From NCBI RefSeq assembly GCF_009725995.1, contig NZ_RCNS01000003.1, positions 372,001-436,000 on the forward strand: a stretch of DNA of 64,000 nucleotides, written 5' to 3'. The notes below the pieces were generated by a model. That model was not told the origin of the DNA and ran no database searches. It saw only the letters and a program-made list of their open reading frames with translations. Positions within the stretch are counted from its first letter, which is position 1; each line of letters starts with the position of its first letter. The DNA is from Zobellia laminariae. GTDB taxonomy: Bacteria; Bacteroidota; Bacteroidia; Flavobacteriales; Flavobacteriaceae. A program made the translations under genes and the position numbers. Of this stretch, positions 55,175-63,834 are shown one piece after another.

Positions 55175-56626
55175 ATGAACAACACATCTATTTTTCTCGC
55201 TTTCATTACGTTGCTTTCCTTTAATTTCTCCATTGCCCAAAACCAAGATAAAGACCGTCCCAATGTAGTTCTGGTTTTTATTGATGACGAGGGTTATGGT
55301 GATGTGGGCGTATATGGCGCTACAGGATTTGAAACCCCTAACATTGACCAACTGGCCGCCAAAGGAACACGTTTTACTAATTATTACTCCGCACAGCCTG
55401 TATGCAGTGCTTCAAGAGCGGGAATATTGACAGGGTGTTATCCCAATAGAATCGGGTTTTCCGGTGCACTATTTCCACGACATGAAATCGGCTTGAACAA
55501 AGATGAACTTACTATTGCAGAAATGTTCAAAGAACAAGATTATAAAACAGCTTGTTTTGGAAAATGGCACTTGGGATGGCAGAAAGGGTTTTTACCGTTA
55601 CAACATGGTTTTGATGAATATGTAGGCCTACCCTACTCCAACGATATGTGGCCGCATGACAGCGCTACCGGAGAACATCTTTCTGCAGAGAAGAACAGAG
55701 CTCAGTTTCCTGATTTACCAATTATAGAAGGAAACGAAACCATAGCGTACGTTAAAAGCTTAAAAGACCAAGATAAATTGACCACCCTTTATACAGAAAA
55801 AGCGGTAGATTTTATAGATCGAAATGCCAGCGAACCCTTTTTTATTTACGTGCCACATACTATGGCTCATATACCTTTAGGAGTTTCTGACAAATTTAGA
55901 GGCAAGAGCGAGCAAGGTCTTTATGGCGATGTAATGATGGAAATTGATTGGTCTGTTGGAGAAATAGATAAAGCCTTAAAACGAAATGGTGTTGCGGATA
56001 ACACTATTTTTATTTTTACAACGGACAACGGGCCATGGTTAAACTACGGTAACCACGCAGGTTCTTCGGGCGGATTAAGAGAAGGGAAGACTACTAGCTG
56101 GGAAGGCGGCCAACGGGTTCCTTTTATCATTCGGTGGCCTGGAAATACTCCAGAAGGGACTGTTTCTCATAAACTGGCTTGTGCGGTAGATTTGCTTCCC
56201 ACTTTCGCGGCGATAACCAACGGAAAACTATCCAACAACAAAATAGACGGCGTAGATATATCATCTCTTTGGAAAGGACAGTTTACAGAAACGCCTCGTA
56301 ACACCATATTATATTATCACGGAAAGAACAACTTAAACGGAGTTAGAAAAGGTAATTGGAAACTCGTGCTTCCCCATACCTATAGCAGTTATAACACAGA
56401 AAGTGGCAACGATGGGCATGGCGGAAAGAGAATAAAGACTATTATAGAACAGCCAGAACTTTACAATATGATGCGTGATCCAGGAGAACGATATAATGTA
56501 ATTGCCTATCACCCGGAAAAAGTAAAAGAATTGATGGTAATTGTAGAAAAAGCGCGTAAAGAACTGGGAGATTTAAATGTAGGTATTGAGTCTGGAACCG
56601 AAAATAGGGAGATTGGTAAATTGTAA
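55175..56626 (+). CDS. S1 family sulfatase with CSASR active site
   Basis: Secreted arylsulfatase-type enzyme of 483 aa with signal peptide (about 1-21, ending SIAQ). Metal ligands begin at FIDDEGYGDVG. The formylglycine residue is C77 in PVCSASRAGILTGCYP. FGKWHLGW supplies the conserved Lys and His, HTMAHIPLGV the second His and FTTDNGPW the Asp/Asn metal pair; GGLREGKTTSWEGGQRVPF is the classic arylsulfatase A-like loop. It resembles the GalNAc-6-/arylsulfatase A-like branch of S1. A 178-base gap separates it from GH117, possibly with its own promoter. Confidence 0.93.
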   Translation: MNNTSIFLAFITLLSFNFSIAQNQDKDRPNVVLVFIDDEGYGDVGVYGATGFETPNIDQLAAKGTRFTNYYSAQPVCSASRAGILTGCYPNRIGFSGALFPRHEIGLNKDELTIAEMFKEQDYKTACFGKWHLGWQKGFLPLQHGFDEYVGLPYSNDMWPHDSATGEHLSAEKNRAQFPDLPIIEGNETIAYVKSLKDQDKLTTLYTEKAVDFIDRNASEPFFIYVPHTMAHIPLGVSDKFRGKSEQGLYGDVMMEIDWSVGEIDKALKRNGVADNTIFIFTTDNGPWLNYGNHAGSSGGLREGKTTSWEGGQRVPFIIRWPGNTPEGTVSHKLACAVDLLPTFAAITNGKLSNNKIDGVDISSLWKGQFTETPRNTILYYHGKNNLNGVRKGNWKLVLPHTYSSYNTESGNDGHGGKRIKTIIEQPELYNMMRDPGERYNVIAYHPEKVKELMVIVEKARKELGDLNVGIESGTENREIGKL

Positions 56627-56674
56627 AGAACACCTTATCATTCTTCAACTAATAAAATTAATAAATACCACTAT

Positions 56675-58162
56675 ATGAAACTGAATAAACTAATCTGTTT
56701 GGCTGCTTATCTGCTACCCTTACTCACCATTGCACAAGAAAAGAAACCTAATATTGTCTGGATTTTTTCTGATGACCATTCTTACCAAACTATTGGAGCT
56801 TATGGTGGCAGACTACAAAGCTTAAACCCAACTCCCAATATAGATCAACTGGCCGCAGAAGGAATGCGTTTTGATAAGGCTTATGTAGAAAACTCAATCT
56901 GTGCACCAAGTAGAGCTACCCTATTAACAGGTAAAATGAGCCATCTTCACAAAAAGCTAGATAACACCAAGAAAACAATTTTTGACCATGACCAGCAGCA
57001 GTTTCAAAAAATACTGCGTACCAACGGTTATCAAACTGCTATGATCGGGAAAATTCACCTTCCGGGAAAAATGCAAGGTTTTGATTATTGGGAGGTACTT
57101 CCTGGACAAGGAAAATATTACAACCCTGATTTTATAACCGAAGAAGGCGATACCAACTACAAAGGCGAATATGTTACCGACGTTATTACCGACCGTGCCC
57201 TGAATTGGTTAGAAAACGAACGCGACCAAGACAAGCCCTTTATGATGATGGTACACCACAAAGCTCCGCACCGTAATTGGGATCCGGCAGAACGCTACAT
57301 GAACAAATATGAGGATGTAAAAATTCCTGAACCGGATAACTTTTTTGACGATTATGCTACACGTACTACAGCAGCACATAAACAAGAAATGGACATTGCC
57401 ACAAGCATGAAAATTGATTCCGATTTAAAAGCTGAAGGCGAACGTTATGCTAACGACCCAAGATATAACGAACGTTACGCAAAATTTGCCCAAGATAATC
57501 TTAAAGGCAAAGAGCTTGTTAAATGGAAATACCAAACGTACATGAAAGATTATTTACGTTGTATTTGGTCTGTAGATGAAAGTGTGGGTGAAATAATGAA
57601 ATCACTAAAAGAGCAAGGGCTTGACGAAAACACTATAGTAATCTACTCTTCTGACCAAGGTTTTTACATGGGTGAACATGGTTGGTTCGATAAGCGTTTT
57701 ATGTACGAAGAATCGTTTCGGACACCGCTTATTGTAAAATGGCCTGGAAAAGTTAAGGCTGGAAGCGTAAATACCGATTTGGTACAAAACATCGACTTTG
57801 CCGAAACCTTTCTTGACCTTGCCGATGCTCCTATTCCAGATGATATGCAGGGTAAAAGTGTCGTACCCCTTTTGAAAGGAAAAGCACCTAAAAACTGGCG
57901 CAAATCTATGTACTACCATTATTATGAATATCCTGGAGCACATGCGGTTCGCCGTCATGAAGGTGTTGCCAATAAACGTTATAAGCTGATTCGCTTTTAT
58001 GGGGAAGATGTTCCAAACGGGGAAGAATGGGAGTTTTATGATTTGGAAAAAGACCCTTCGGAAATGAATAACATATACAACTCATCTACCATGGCAAAGC
58101 AAATTTCGGAAATGAAAAAAGAGCTCGATAAACTAAGAGTTCAATACGCGGTAAACGAATAA
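56675..58162 (+). CDS. S1 family sulfatase
   Basis: Secreted sulfatase of 495 aa with signal peptide (about 1-20). Metal ligands occur at IFSDDHSYQT. The formylglycine residue is C76 in SICAPSRATLLTGK. HHKAPHRNWDP and YSSDQGFYMGEHGWFDKR match the choline/iduronate-2-sulfatase-like branch of S1, and the C-terminal YEYPGAHAVRRHEGV is also common there. The gene is 48 bases after the previous sulfatase, suggesting paired action on one multi-sulfated oligosaccharide. The target position is not determined. Confidence 0.93.
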   Translation: MKLNKLICLAAYLLPLLTIAQEKKPNIVWIFSDDHSYQTIGAYGGRLQSLNPTPNIDQLAAEGMRFDKAYVENSICAPSRATLLTGKMSHLHKKLDNTKKTIFDHDQQQFQKILRTNGYQTAMIGKIHLPGKMQGFDYWEVLPGQGKYYNPDFITEEGDTNYKGEYVTDVITDRALNWLENERDQDKPFMMMVHHKAPHRNWDPAERYMNKYEDVKIPEPDNFFDDYATRTTAAHKQEMDIATSMKIDSDLKAEGERYANDPRYNERYAKFAQDNLKGKELVKWKYQTYMKDYLRCIWSVDESVGEIMKSLKEQGLDENTIVIYSSDQGFYMGEHGWFDKRFMYEESFRTPLIVKWPGKVKAGSVNTDLVQNIDFAETFLDLADAPIPDDMQGKSVVPLLKGKAPKNWRKSMYYHYYEYPGAHAVRRHEGVANKRYKLIRFYGEDVPNGEEWEFYDLEKDPSEMNNIYNSSTMAKQISEMKKELDKLRVQYAVNE

Positions 58163-58191
58163 AAGTTCCTAATGCAAGTAATTAAAGACTG

Positions 58192-60135
58192 ATGAAAAGA
58201 ATACTGTTAGCTGCCTTATTATGTGCCTCTACCTATTGTACCGCACAAGAAACGACCTCTGATTCAAAAAAGTATGAACCTTATGTAAACCAATTGGGTT
58301 ATAATTTAGGAGAGTCCAAACGTTTTGTATGTTATGGTGCTAAAAATGATACACCTTTCCATATTATAAACACCACTACATCCAAAGTGGTGTTTGAAGG
58401 AAAAATATTGAATAACGAAGGTTGGTTTTCAGAATTTGAGCCAAAAGAAGCTCAAAACGAATTTGTAATTAAAGTTGATGGGCACGGCAGTTCGGTACCA
58501 TTCTTTGTGGCCGACCACCTTATGGAAACGGCATCCTCAAAACTAGCTTACGATTTTTTTGTTGATGCACGGGGATTCGATGATTTGAGCACCTATGACA
58601 TGGCTGCCGTATACGGTGGTGGTCCAACGCGGGATGGTGGGGCTTACGGACTTGAAACCATCTTTGAAATATTGCAATACGCAAGTAATCCAGCTCTATT
58701 TGACAACTGGAAAACGGAAATGGGTGATAAAAAAGTAGCCGACCTTATAGAGCTCATTCTTTGGCACGCTGAATTTGCTTACAAATATGTTGATTATAAC
58801 GGCCCTGTAAAAACACGTCACGGCACCTTAGGCTATCAAGGTCAACCCAGAATGACCTATGATTATTGGAATACATTAGACCAATTGGCAGTAGTTTGTG
58901 CAGCATATCACTCATTTCTAAAACCATATTTAGCCGAAGAAACCTATCAGAAATATAGAAAAGTTTGTTTGGATAATTGGGAAGCATATGACCGCCATAA
59001 AGTAGTACGGTTCTGGACCTATAGTACAAAATGGGTAGATGAAGGCTTTCAGGAATTTAATGAAATGGGCAATGCTTACGGGCAATCGGTTTTTCGTAAT
59101 CTCTTTATGTACGAATCCGAAAGGCACGAAATAGACGGCTCTCCCGAGAAGTTCTTAAAATGGGCACAATCAGGTGCTTCGGACATTATAAAGAACTGGG
59201 ACTTTAACAACCCACGACACATGTGGTGGATAAGAAATGCCGAACATATCACTCCACAATCCCTGGCTTATTTTCTTCTTTTAGCACCAGAAAAAGCACC
59301 TGACGGAACCAAAGAAAAATTAGAAGGCTGGGCCCTTCATATAAAACAAAAGAGCAATAATTTTTGGAAATATCGCAAGCACAGTGAAACAGAATGGGCA
59401 CATCCAAAAACTAAAGAACTAGGAGGTGCTCCCGCTTTGGGTGGGTCTATGTTCGCCATAGCCCATTTATTGAACGACCCTGACCTTAGGGCGTTGGGCT
59501 GGGCTCAGACAGATTTTGTTTTTGGTGTTAATCCTATAGGCACACACCTTAGCAATAAAAGCGAGGCACGTGTAAAAATTAACGGGTATTGGAATGGTGT
59601 TGAAAAAGGTTGGCCACAATCCCACCCACATGGTTATGGAGAATTAGGTAGCGTTAGGGGTACATTAGATGGTTCTCCTTTAGACAGTCAATTCCCCATT
59701 GCTGAAAAAATTGATGCCATTGAAGGAAAAAATGAAGGTCGAATTTTTGGTAAAAATGCGTATGCGACCGAAGGCTGGGGAGTTTCTAACCGAGGCTGGC
59801 AAGCTACTTTGACCTTTTCTACATTAGGCAGCCACAAACTTAAAGTTTTTGATGGTGGTTTTAAAGAAAAAATCTCTTCTATAGAACCTGGTCAAACCAT
59901 TACTATACAACTAAATGCCGCTTTAAATATTGATAGAAACGCCATAGATAAAGGTTGGGTACTTTTGAAACAAGGTGAGAAAGTTGAAAAAATACAGCTT
60001 ACGGAAACTGGGGTAAATACTGGGGTATTTGCTTCCAAACTCAAAATACCTAAAAATACCAACGTAAACTTTATAGAGTTATCTTACGGTTTCTTAGGTT
60101 TTGAAAAGAAACTTAAATTAGACGTTCAACACTAA
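58192..60135 (+). CDS. GH9-like six-hairpin glycosidase with N-terminal Ig-like domain
   Basis: Secreted 647-aa protein with signal peptide (about 1-18). An Ig-like domain of the cellulase N-terminal type (about 27-110; PYVNQLGYNLGESKRFVCYG) precedes an (alpha/alpha)6-type catalytic region. DFVFGVNPIGTHLSNKSE resembles the GH9 motif near the catalytic His. The canonical DAGD motif is not present; the matching part reads GGGPTRDGGAYG, keeping one Asp. A Glu is kept near YATEGWGVSNRGWQA. About 90 extra C-terminal residues form a beta-domain. Inferred: a divergent exo-glycosidase; a cellulase role is unlikely in this galactan context. Confidence 0.7.
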   Translation: MKRILLAALLCASTYCTAQETTSDSKKYEPYVNQLGYNLGESKRFVCYGAKNDTPFHIINTTTSKVVFEGKILNNEGWFSEFEPKEAQNEFVIKVDGHGSSVPFFVADHLMETASSKLAYDFFVDARGFDDLSTYDMAAVYGGGPTRDGGAYGLETIFEILQYASNPALFDNWKTEMGDKKVADLIELILWHAEFAYKYVDYNGPVKTRHGTLGYQGQPRMTYDYWNTLDQLAVVCAAYHSFLKPYLAEETYQKYRKVCLDNWEAYDRHKVVRFWTYSTKWVDEGFQEFNEMGNAYGQSVFRNLFMYESERHEIDGSPEKFLKWAQSGASDIIKNWDFNNPRHMWWIRNAEHITPQSLAYFLLLAPEKAPDGTKEKLEGWALHIKQKSNNFWKYRKHSETEWAHPKTKELGGAPALGGSMFAIAHLLNDPDLRALGWAQTDFVFGVNPIGTHLSNKSEARVKINGYWNGVEKGWPQSHPHGYGELGSVRGTLDGSPLDSQFPIAEKIDAIEGKNEGRIFGKNAYATEGWGVSNRGWQATLTFSTLGSHKLKVFDGGFKEKISSIEPGQTITIQLNAALNIDRNAIDKGWVLLKQGEKVEKIQLTETGVNTGVFASKLKIPKNTNVNFIELSYGFLGFEKKLKLDVQH

Positions 60136-60153
60136 ATTAACCTCATTTTTAAC

Positions 60154-61305
60154 ATGAAAAATTTTTCCAATTACTTAGTATGTTTTATCCTCGCAACGGT
60201 AGTCATATCATGCAAGAACGAACCTAAAAAAACTACTATGAAAGAGGTTGAACAGGAGGTTAAAAAACCGAATTTAAAACTATTGGTAGGTACTCACGCA
60301 AGTGGAGATGAGCAAGGTATTTATCAACTGGACTTTAATCCTGAGACTGGAGAATTGACAAACTCAGAACATTTAGTAAAAGAAGATAATTCCGGTTACC
60401 TCTATCTTTCAAAAGACGGTAAAAAAGTATACTCTTCAAACGGAACTAAACCAGGAAGTGTGTCTGCATTTGAGTGGGATAATGAGGGAACTAAGTTGAG
60501 TAAAGTATCTAATTTTTCTAGTGAAGGCGATGGTGCTTGCTATATTGAACTAAGTCCGAATGAGGACCTTCTTGCTGCTGCTAATTACGGCTCAGGCGGT
60601 ATAGTACTATATAAAGTAAATGAAAACGGAAAAATTACGGGTGAGCCAGAAGCTCGCCAACACATAGGTAAAGGGCCGCATGACAATCAAAAGTCTCCCC
60701 ATGCACATTGCGTGAAATTCAGTAAGGCTGGAGATTTTCTTTATGCCGTAGATTTAGGAATAGATAAAGTATTGGCCTATCCTATTAATAGCGATGGTAC
60801 ATTAGGAAAAGAACATACCGCTTTACAATTAGATCCGGGCGATGGACCTCGTCATCTTATTTTTCACCCTACAAAAAATAGGGTTTTTATAATCAATGAA
60901 TTGTATAGCTCTGTGGTCTCGGCAGATATGGATATTAAAACGGGGATATTTACTAAAATTGATAAAAAAAGCACACTTCCAGAAGAATATGATGGACCAA
61001 ATGCATGTGCAGATATTCACTTGAGTAATGACGCTAAATTTCTATATGCCAGTAATCGTGGGCATAATAGTGTTGCCGTTTTTTCCGTTTCGGATGATGG
61101 CCAAATGAATTTATTGGATACAGAATCCGTTCAAGGAGATTGGCCAAGAAACTTCACCTTATCTCCGGATAATAATTTTCTGTTAGTAGCGAATAGAAAG
61201 TCTAACAATATTGCAGTATTTAAAAGAGATACTGCCACTGGTCTTTTGTCATTTACAGGTAACAAGGTGAAGCTACCACAGCCAGTTTGCCTAAAATTTA
61301 GATAG
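60154..61305 (+). CDS. Lactonase-type seven-bladed beta-propeller lipoprotein (6-phosphogluconolactonase family)
   Basis: Lipoprotein of 383 aa (lipobox VVISCKNE). The propeller has the Pgl/YbhE-type repeats: LLVGTHASGDEQGIYQLDFN, GDGACYIELSPNEDLLAAANY, HCVKFSKAGDFLYAVDLGIDKVLAY, PGDGPRHLIFHPTKNRVFIINE, NRGHNSVAVFSV and GDWPRNFTLSPDNNFLLVANRKSNNIAVF. Known relatives open sugar lactones in the cytoplasm. Here the lipobox places it outside, so it may open lactones made by the extracytoplasmic oxidoreductases. It is the last plus-strand gene of the locus, 18 bases after the GH9-like gene. Confidence 0.85.
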   Translation: MKNFSNYLVCFILATVVISCKNEPKKTTMKEVEQEVKKPNLKLLVGTHASGDEQGIYQLDFNPETGELTNSEHLVKEDNSGYLYLSKDGKKVYSSNGTKPGSVSAFEWDNEGTKLSKVSNFSSEGDGACYIELSPNEDLLAAANYGSGGIVLYKVNENGKITGEPEARQHIGKGPHDNQKSPHAHCVKFSKAGDFLYAVDLGIDKVLAYPINSDGTLGKEHTALQLDPGDGPRHLIFHPTKNRVFIINELYSSVVSADMDIKTGIFTKIDKKSTLPEEYDGPNACADIHLSNDAKFLYASNRGHNSVAVFSVSDDGQMNLLDTESVQGDWPRNFTLSPDNNFLLVANRKSNNIAVFKRDTATGLLSFTGNKVKLPQPVCLKFR

Positions 61306-61310
61306 CTTGT

Positions 61311-61372
61311 CTCCCCTTTTAGGTTTTAGCAAAGTAAAAAAATTGCCATTAATTTACTTACCAAAAGGAGAG
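61311..61372. terminator. Imperfect inverted repeat between convergent genes
   Basis: CTCCCCTTTT (61311-61320) can pair with AAAAGGAGAG (61363-61372) with one mismatch, and inside it AAGTAAA (61332-61338) pairs with TTTACTT (61353-61359). It lies between the lactonase stop at 61305 and the end of the convergent GreA-like gene at 61395. It probably acts as a bidirectional terminator. No strong T-run is present, so the call is moderate. Confidence 0.5.
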
Positions 61373-61394
61373 CACCGATTAGCTACCTTTAATA

Positions 61395-61811
61395 TTATAA
61401 ACTATTTATGTTAATGTATTTATGTTCTTGTTCTACAAGTTCTATAAGCATACGCTGCTCGCCAGCAGGAAAATCCCATATTAACGCATCGCCTTGTGCA
61501 TAACCAATTACGGCCGCACCCATTGGCGTTAATATTGATATTCTACCATTGTTTACATCACTCTCTGTGGGAACGACCAGCTTAAACTTCTTTTGCCATC
61601 CATTTTCTGAGACAATAGTAATGGTAGAATTAAAGCGAATAACATCTTCGGGCATTTCTGCCTCATCATATATTTGTGCCGACTCTAACTCACCCACTAA
61701 TTTCTCTACCGATTTACGCAAAGTTTCATCTTTGTAATAGCCCGAAAGGTTCATGAACCTTTTCAACAGTACATATTCTTTCTTTTCTATAACCAAGCCA
61801 CCGTATTTCAT
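61395..61811 (-). CDS. GreA/GreB C-terminal-domain protein (Rnk-like)
   Basis: Cytoplasmic protein of 138 aa. The N-terminal part (about 1-50) is helical, and residues about 60-135 form the FKBP-like domain of GreA/GreB/Rnk proteins (FKLVVPTESDVNNGRISILTPMGAAVIGYAQGDALIWDFPAGEQRMLI). The long coiled-coil of true GreA is missing, so transcript-cleavage activity is unlikely. Known relatives bind RNA polymerase or are of unknown role. It appears unrelated to the glycan locus, 11 bases upstream of the end of the glutamate dehydrogenase gene's stop region and in the same direction. Confidence 0.82.
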   Translation of the reverse strand: MKYGGLVIEKKEYVLLKRFMNLSGYYKDETLRKSVEKLVGELESAQIYDEAEMPEDVIRFNSTITIVSENGWQKKFKLVVPTESDVNNGRISILTPMGAAVIGYAQGDALIWDFPAGEQRMLIELVEQEHKYININSL

Positions 61812-61822
61812 CTCACTTTTAT

Positions 61823-63115
61823 TTATGGGAAAATTCCTCTTTGTACATAAGTTTCCTCTAGCCTTTCAATTGCTATGATAAACGCTGCTGTACGCATATC
61901 AATACCTCTTTGGGCCGAAGTCTCCATTACCTTAGTAAAAGATTCTTTCAGTTTTTTCTCCAGTTTTTCTAACACTTCGTCCATTTGCCAAATTTCACCG
62001 TTGCGGTTCTGAAGCCATTCAAAATAACTTCCTATTACCCCACCAGAATTACAAAGAATGTCCGGTAAAATGGTAACTCCTTTTTTCAGTAAAATCTCTT
62101 CTGCCTCAACATCGGTAGGTCCGTTTGCACCTTCTGCAATTAGATACGCCTTAATTTTTGGGGCATTAGCAGCAGTAATTACATTTCCTAATGCGGCTGG
62201 GATACAGATATCGCAATCCAAACCAAAGAAGTTTGCCTTGTCTAAAGTCTCTGCTCCTGCAAAGCCCATGATACTGCCTTTATTTGCTTTAGTATATGCC
62301 AATAAATCGTCTACAGAAATACCTTCTTCGTTAATTATACTTCCGTAAGCATCTTGAACTGCAATCATTGAAGCTCCTTCTTTTTCAAGAAAATAAGCCG
62401 CCCAATATCCTACATTACCAAAACCTTGAACAGTAAAACGTTTGTCTTTCAAGTCAATTTTCTTGTGTTCTGCCCAAAATTTAATATTTAGAAAAACGCC
62501 ATAACCGGTAGCTCTATCTCTACCTTGAGAACCTCCGGCACCAATTGGTTTACCGGTAACAACGTGCATGTTCGTAGACCTTTCTGCAGGCGATTTTGTA
62601 GACATGTACGTGTCTAAAATCCATGCCATAGTCTGTGGGTTGGTATTTACATCTGGAGCAGGAATATCTAATTCCGGTCCAATGTTATCTCCCAATGCAT
62701 ACGTAAACCTTCTAGTAATACGCTCTAGTTCTGCATTAGAGTATTTGGTAGGGTCTAACTGTATACCACCTTTTGCACCTCCGTACGGTAATCCCGCCAA
62801 AGAAGTTTTCCAGGTCATCCACATAGCCAAGGCACGTGCGGCATCTATATCTACCGTTGGGTGATAACGTAAACCACCTTTGTACGGTCCAAGAGCGTTA
62901 TTATGCTGTACCCTATAGCCTGTAAACATTTCAACCTCGCCATTATCCATTCTTACAGGAAAATGAACGACAAGTTCATTATTGGTTACTTCTAATATCT
63001 TTCTGATATTAGAGTTTAATCCAATGATGTCCGCGGCATTATCAAATTGTCGCATGACGTTTGAGAGCATACCTTGCTTAATAGCTTTTTTATGCTCAGG
63101 AGTTTTTACTATCAT
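61823..63115 (-). CDS. gdhA: Glutamate dehydrogenase (Glu/Leu/Phe/Val dehydrogenase family)
   Basis: Cytoplasmic enzyme of 430 aa interconverting glutamate and 2-oxoglutarate plus ammonia with NAD(P)H. GPYKGGLRYHPTVD and GLPYGGAKGGIQLDP carry the substrate-binding and catalytic lysines of the family; DIPAPDVNTN contains the catalytic Asp. The Rossmann domain has FTVQGFGNVGYWAAYFL. The length matches the hexameric RocG/GudB type rather than the longer NADP-type GdhA. Core nitrogen metabolism, not part of the glycan locus. A small Cys-rich gene lies directly upstream. Confidence 0.95.
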   Translation of the reverse strand: MIVKTPEHKKAIKQGMLSNVMRQFDNAADIIGLNSNIRKILEVTNNELVVHFPVRMDNGEVEMFTGYRVQHNNALGPYKGGLRYHPTVDIDAARALAMWMTWKTSLAGLPYGGAKGGIQLDPTKYSNAELERITRRFTYALGDNIGPELDIPAPDVNTNPQTMAWILDTYMSTKSPAERSTNMHVVTGKPIGAGGSQGRDRATGYGVFLNIKFWAEHKKIDLKDKRFTVQGFGNVGYWAAYFLEKEGASMIAVQDAYGSIINEEGISVDDLLAYTKANKGSIMGFAGAETLDKANFFGLDCDICIPAALGNVITAANAPKIKAYLIAEGANGPTDVEAEEILLKKGVTILPDILCNSGGVIGSYFEWLQNRNGEIWQMDEVLEKLEKKLKESFTKVMETSAQRGIDMRTAAFIIAIERLEETYVQRGIFP

Positions 63116-63125
63116 AAAACTATAC

Positions 63126-63332
63126 TTAAAATAAGACCTTTGCGGCCTTTCGATTTCTAATGATTCGTTTCGGTTGCGGTTTTCTCCGTACCGAACGAGT
63201 GTTATCTATTGGCCCTTTTTCAAAAAGATGAATATATTCACTACACGAGCTAATAGTATTTTTATTTGTAGTGATTACACAATGCGTAATGTACCTACAC
63301 GTACTGCAAATACTTCTGTTATACCCATTCAT
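63126..63332 (-). CDS. Small Cys-rich protein of unknown function
   Basis: A 68-aa open frame ending 10 bases before the glutamate dehydrogenase start, same direction. Three features suggest a true gene: the C-x-x-C pattern in SICSTCRYITHC, a later SSCSEYIHLF, and a basic C-terminal tail (RKPQPKRIIRNRKAAKV). The four cysteines could bind a metal such as zinc or an Fe-S cluster. No family name can be given. The pairing with glutamate dehydrogenase may only reflect shared transcription. Confidence 0.65.
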   Translation of the reverse strand: MNGYNRSICSTCRYITHCVITTNKNTISSCSEYIHLFEKGPIDNTRSVRRKPQPKRIIRNRKAAKVLF

Positions 63333-63363
63333 TTTATAATTTGATTAAAATTTTAAGTATAAA

Positions 63364-63420
63364 ATCTACCCGATATTCCTGAGAATTCAACAAAACTCAG
63401 GTGCGGACAATCGGGTAGAT
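63364..63420 (-). terminator. Two-stem inverted repeat, terminator of the minus-strand gene at 63440
   Basis: ATCTACCCGAT (63364-63374) pairs perfectly with ATCGGGTAGAT (63410-63420), and the loop contains a second pair CCTGAG/CTCAGG (63378-63383 and 63396-63401). On the minus strand the stem is followed by TTTTATAC. It starts 19 bases after the stop of the gene at 63440. Confidence 0.78.
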
Positions 63421-63439
63421 CTTCATAACCACTATCAAA

Positions 63440-63805
63440 CTAATTCATTAACAATTCACCTGCCGCAAGTGCATTGTTTATATCTGCGGTAACGACCGGG
63501 TGGCTTCCAAAGAAACGACCACCGTCTTTACGCTTTATTTTAATTTTGGTAGAACCGTCCTTGTTCGTTTCTATTGCGGTTACCACAACTCTATCTCCTT
63601 TTAGTCCTTTATAATTTGCCAAACCACCTCGTTTTATAATAAAATTGGCCCTCGGAAAATTTATATGTTTATAATCCATGCGCTTAGATGTACCTATTTC
63701 AAGTACATCACCAATCTGAACGTTTGACGTGTTAGTTTTTACCTCTTCTTGTGCCTGTAATAAACTTGCCGAAAACAATAAGGCAAATGCAAATTTCTTC
63801 ATCAT
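63440..63805 (-). CDS. Hypothetical exported protein
   Basis: Protein of 121 aa with a clear signal peptide (MMKKFAFALLFSASLLQAQ). The mature part (about 100 residues) is basic and beta-rich, with GDVLEIGTSKRMDYKHINFPRANFIIKRGGLANYKGL and VVVTAIETNKDGSTKIKIKRKDG. This resembles short flavobacterial secreted proteins annotated as hypothetical. No enzymatic motif can be seen. A terminator follows. Confidence 0.7.
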   Translation of the reverse strand: MMKKFAFALLFSASLLQAQEEVKTNTSNVQIGDVLEIGTSKRMDYKHINFPRANFIIKRGGLANYKGLKGDRVVVTAIETNKDGSTKIKIKRKDGGRFFGSHPVVTADINNALAAGELLMN

Positions 63806-63834
63806 CTATTTTATGTTTAAGTTAAAAAATGGTT

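Noticed and set aside
54893..55351. 152-aa minus-strand open frame across the GH117-sulfatase junction
   Set aside because: It overlaps the conserved ends of both genes, has no recognisable domain, and its residue composition looks like an antisense shadow.
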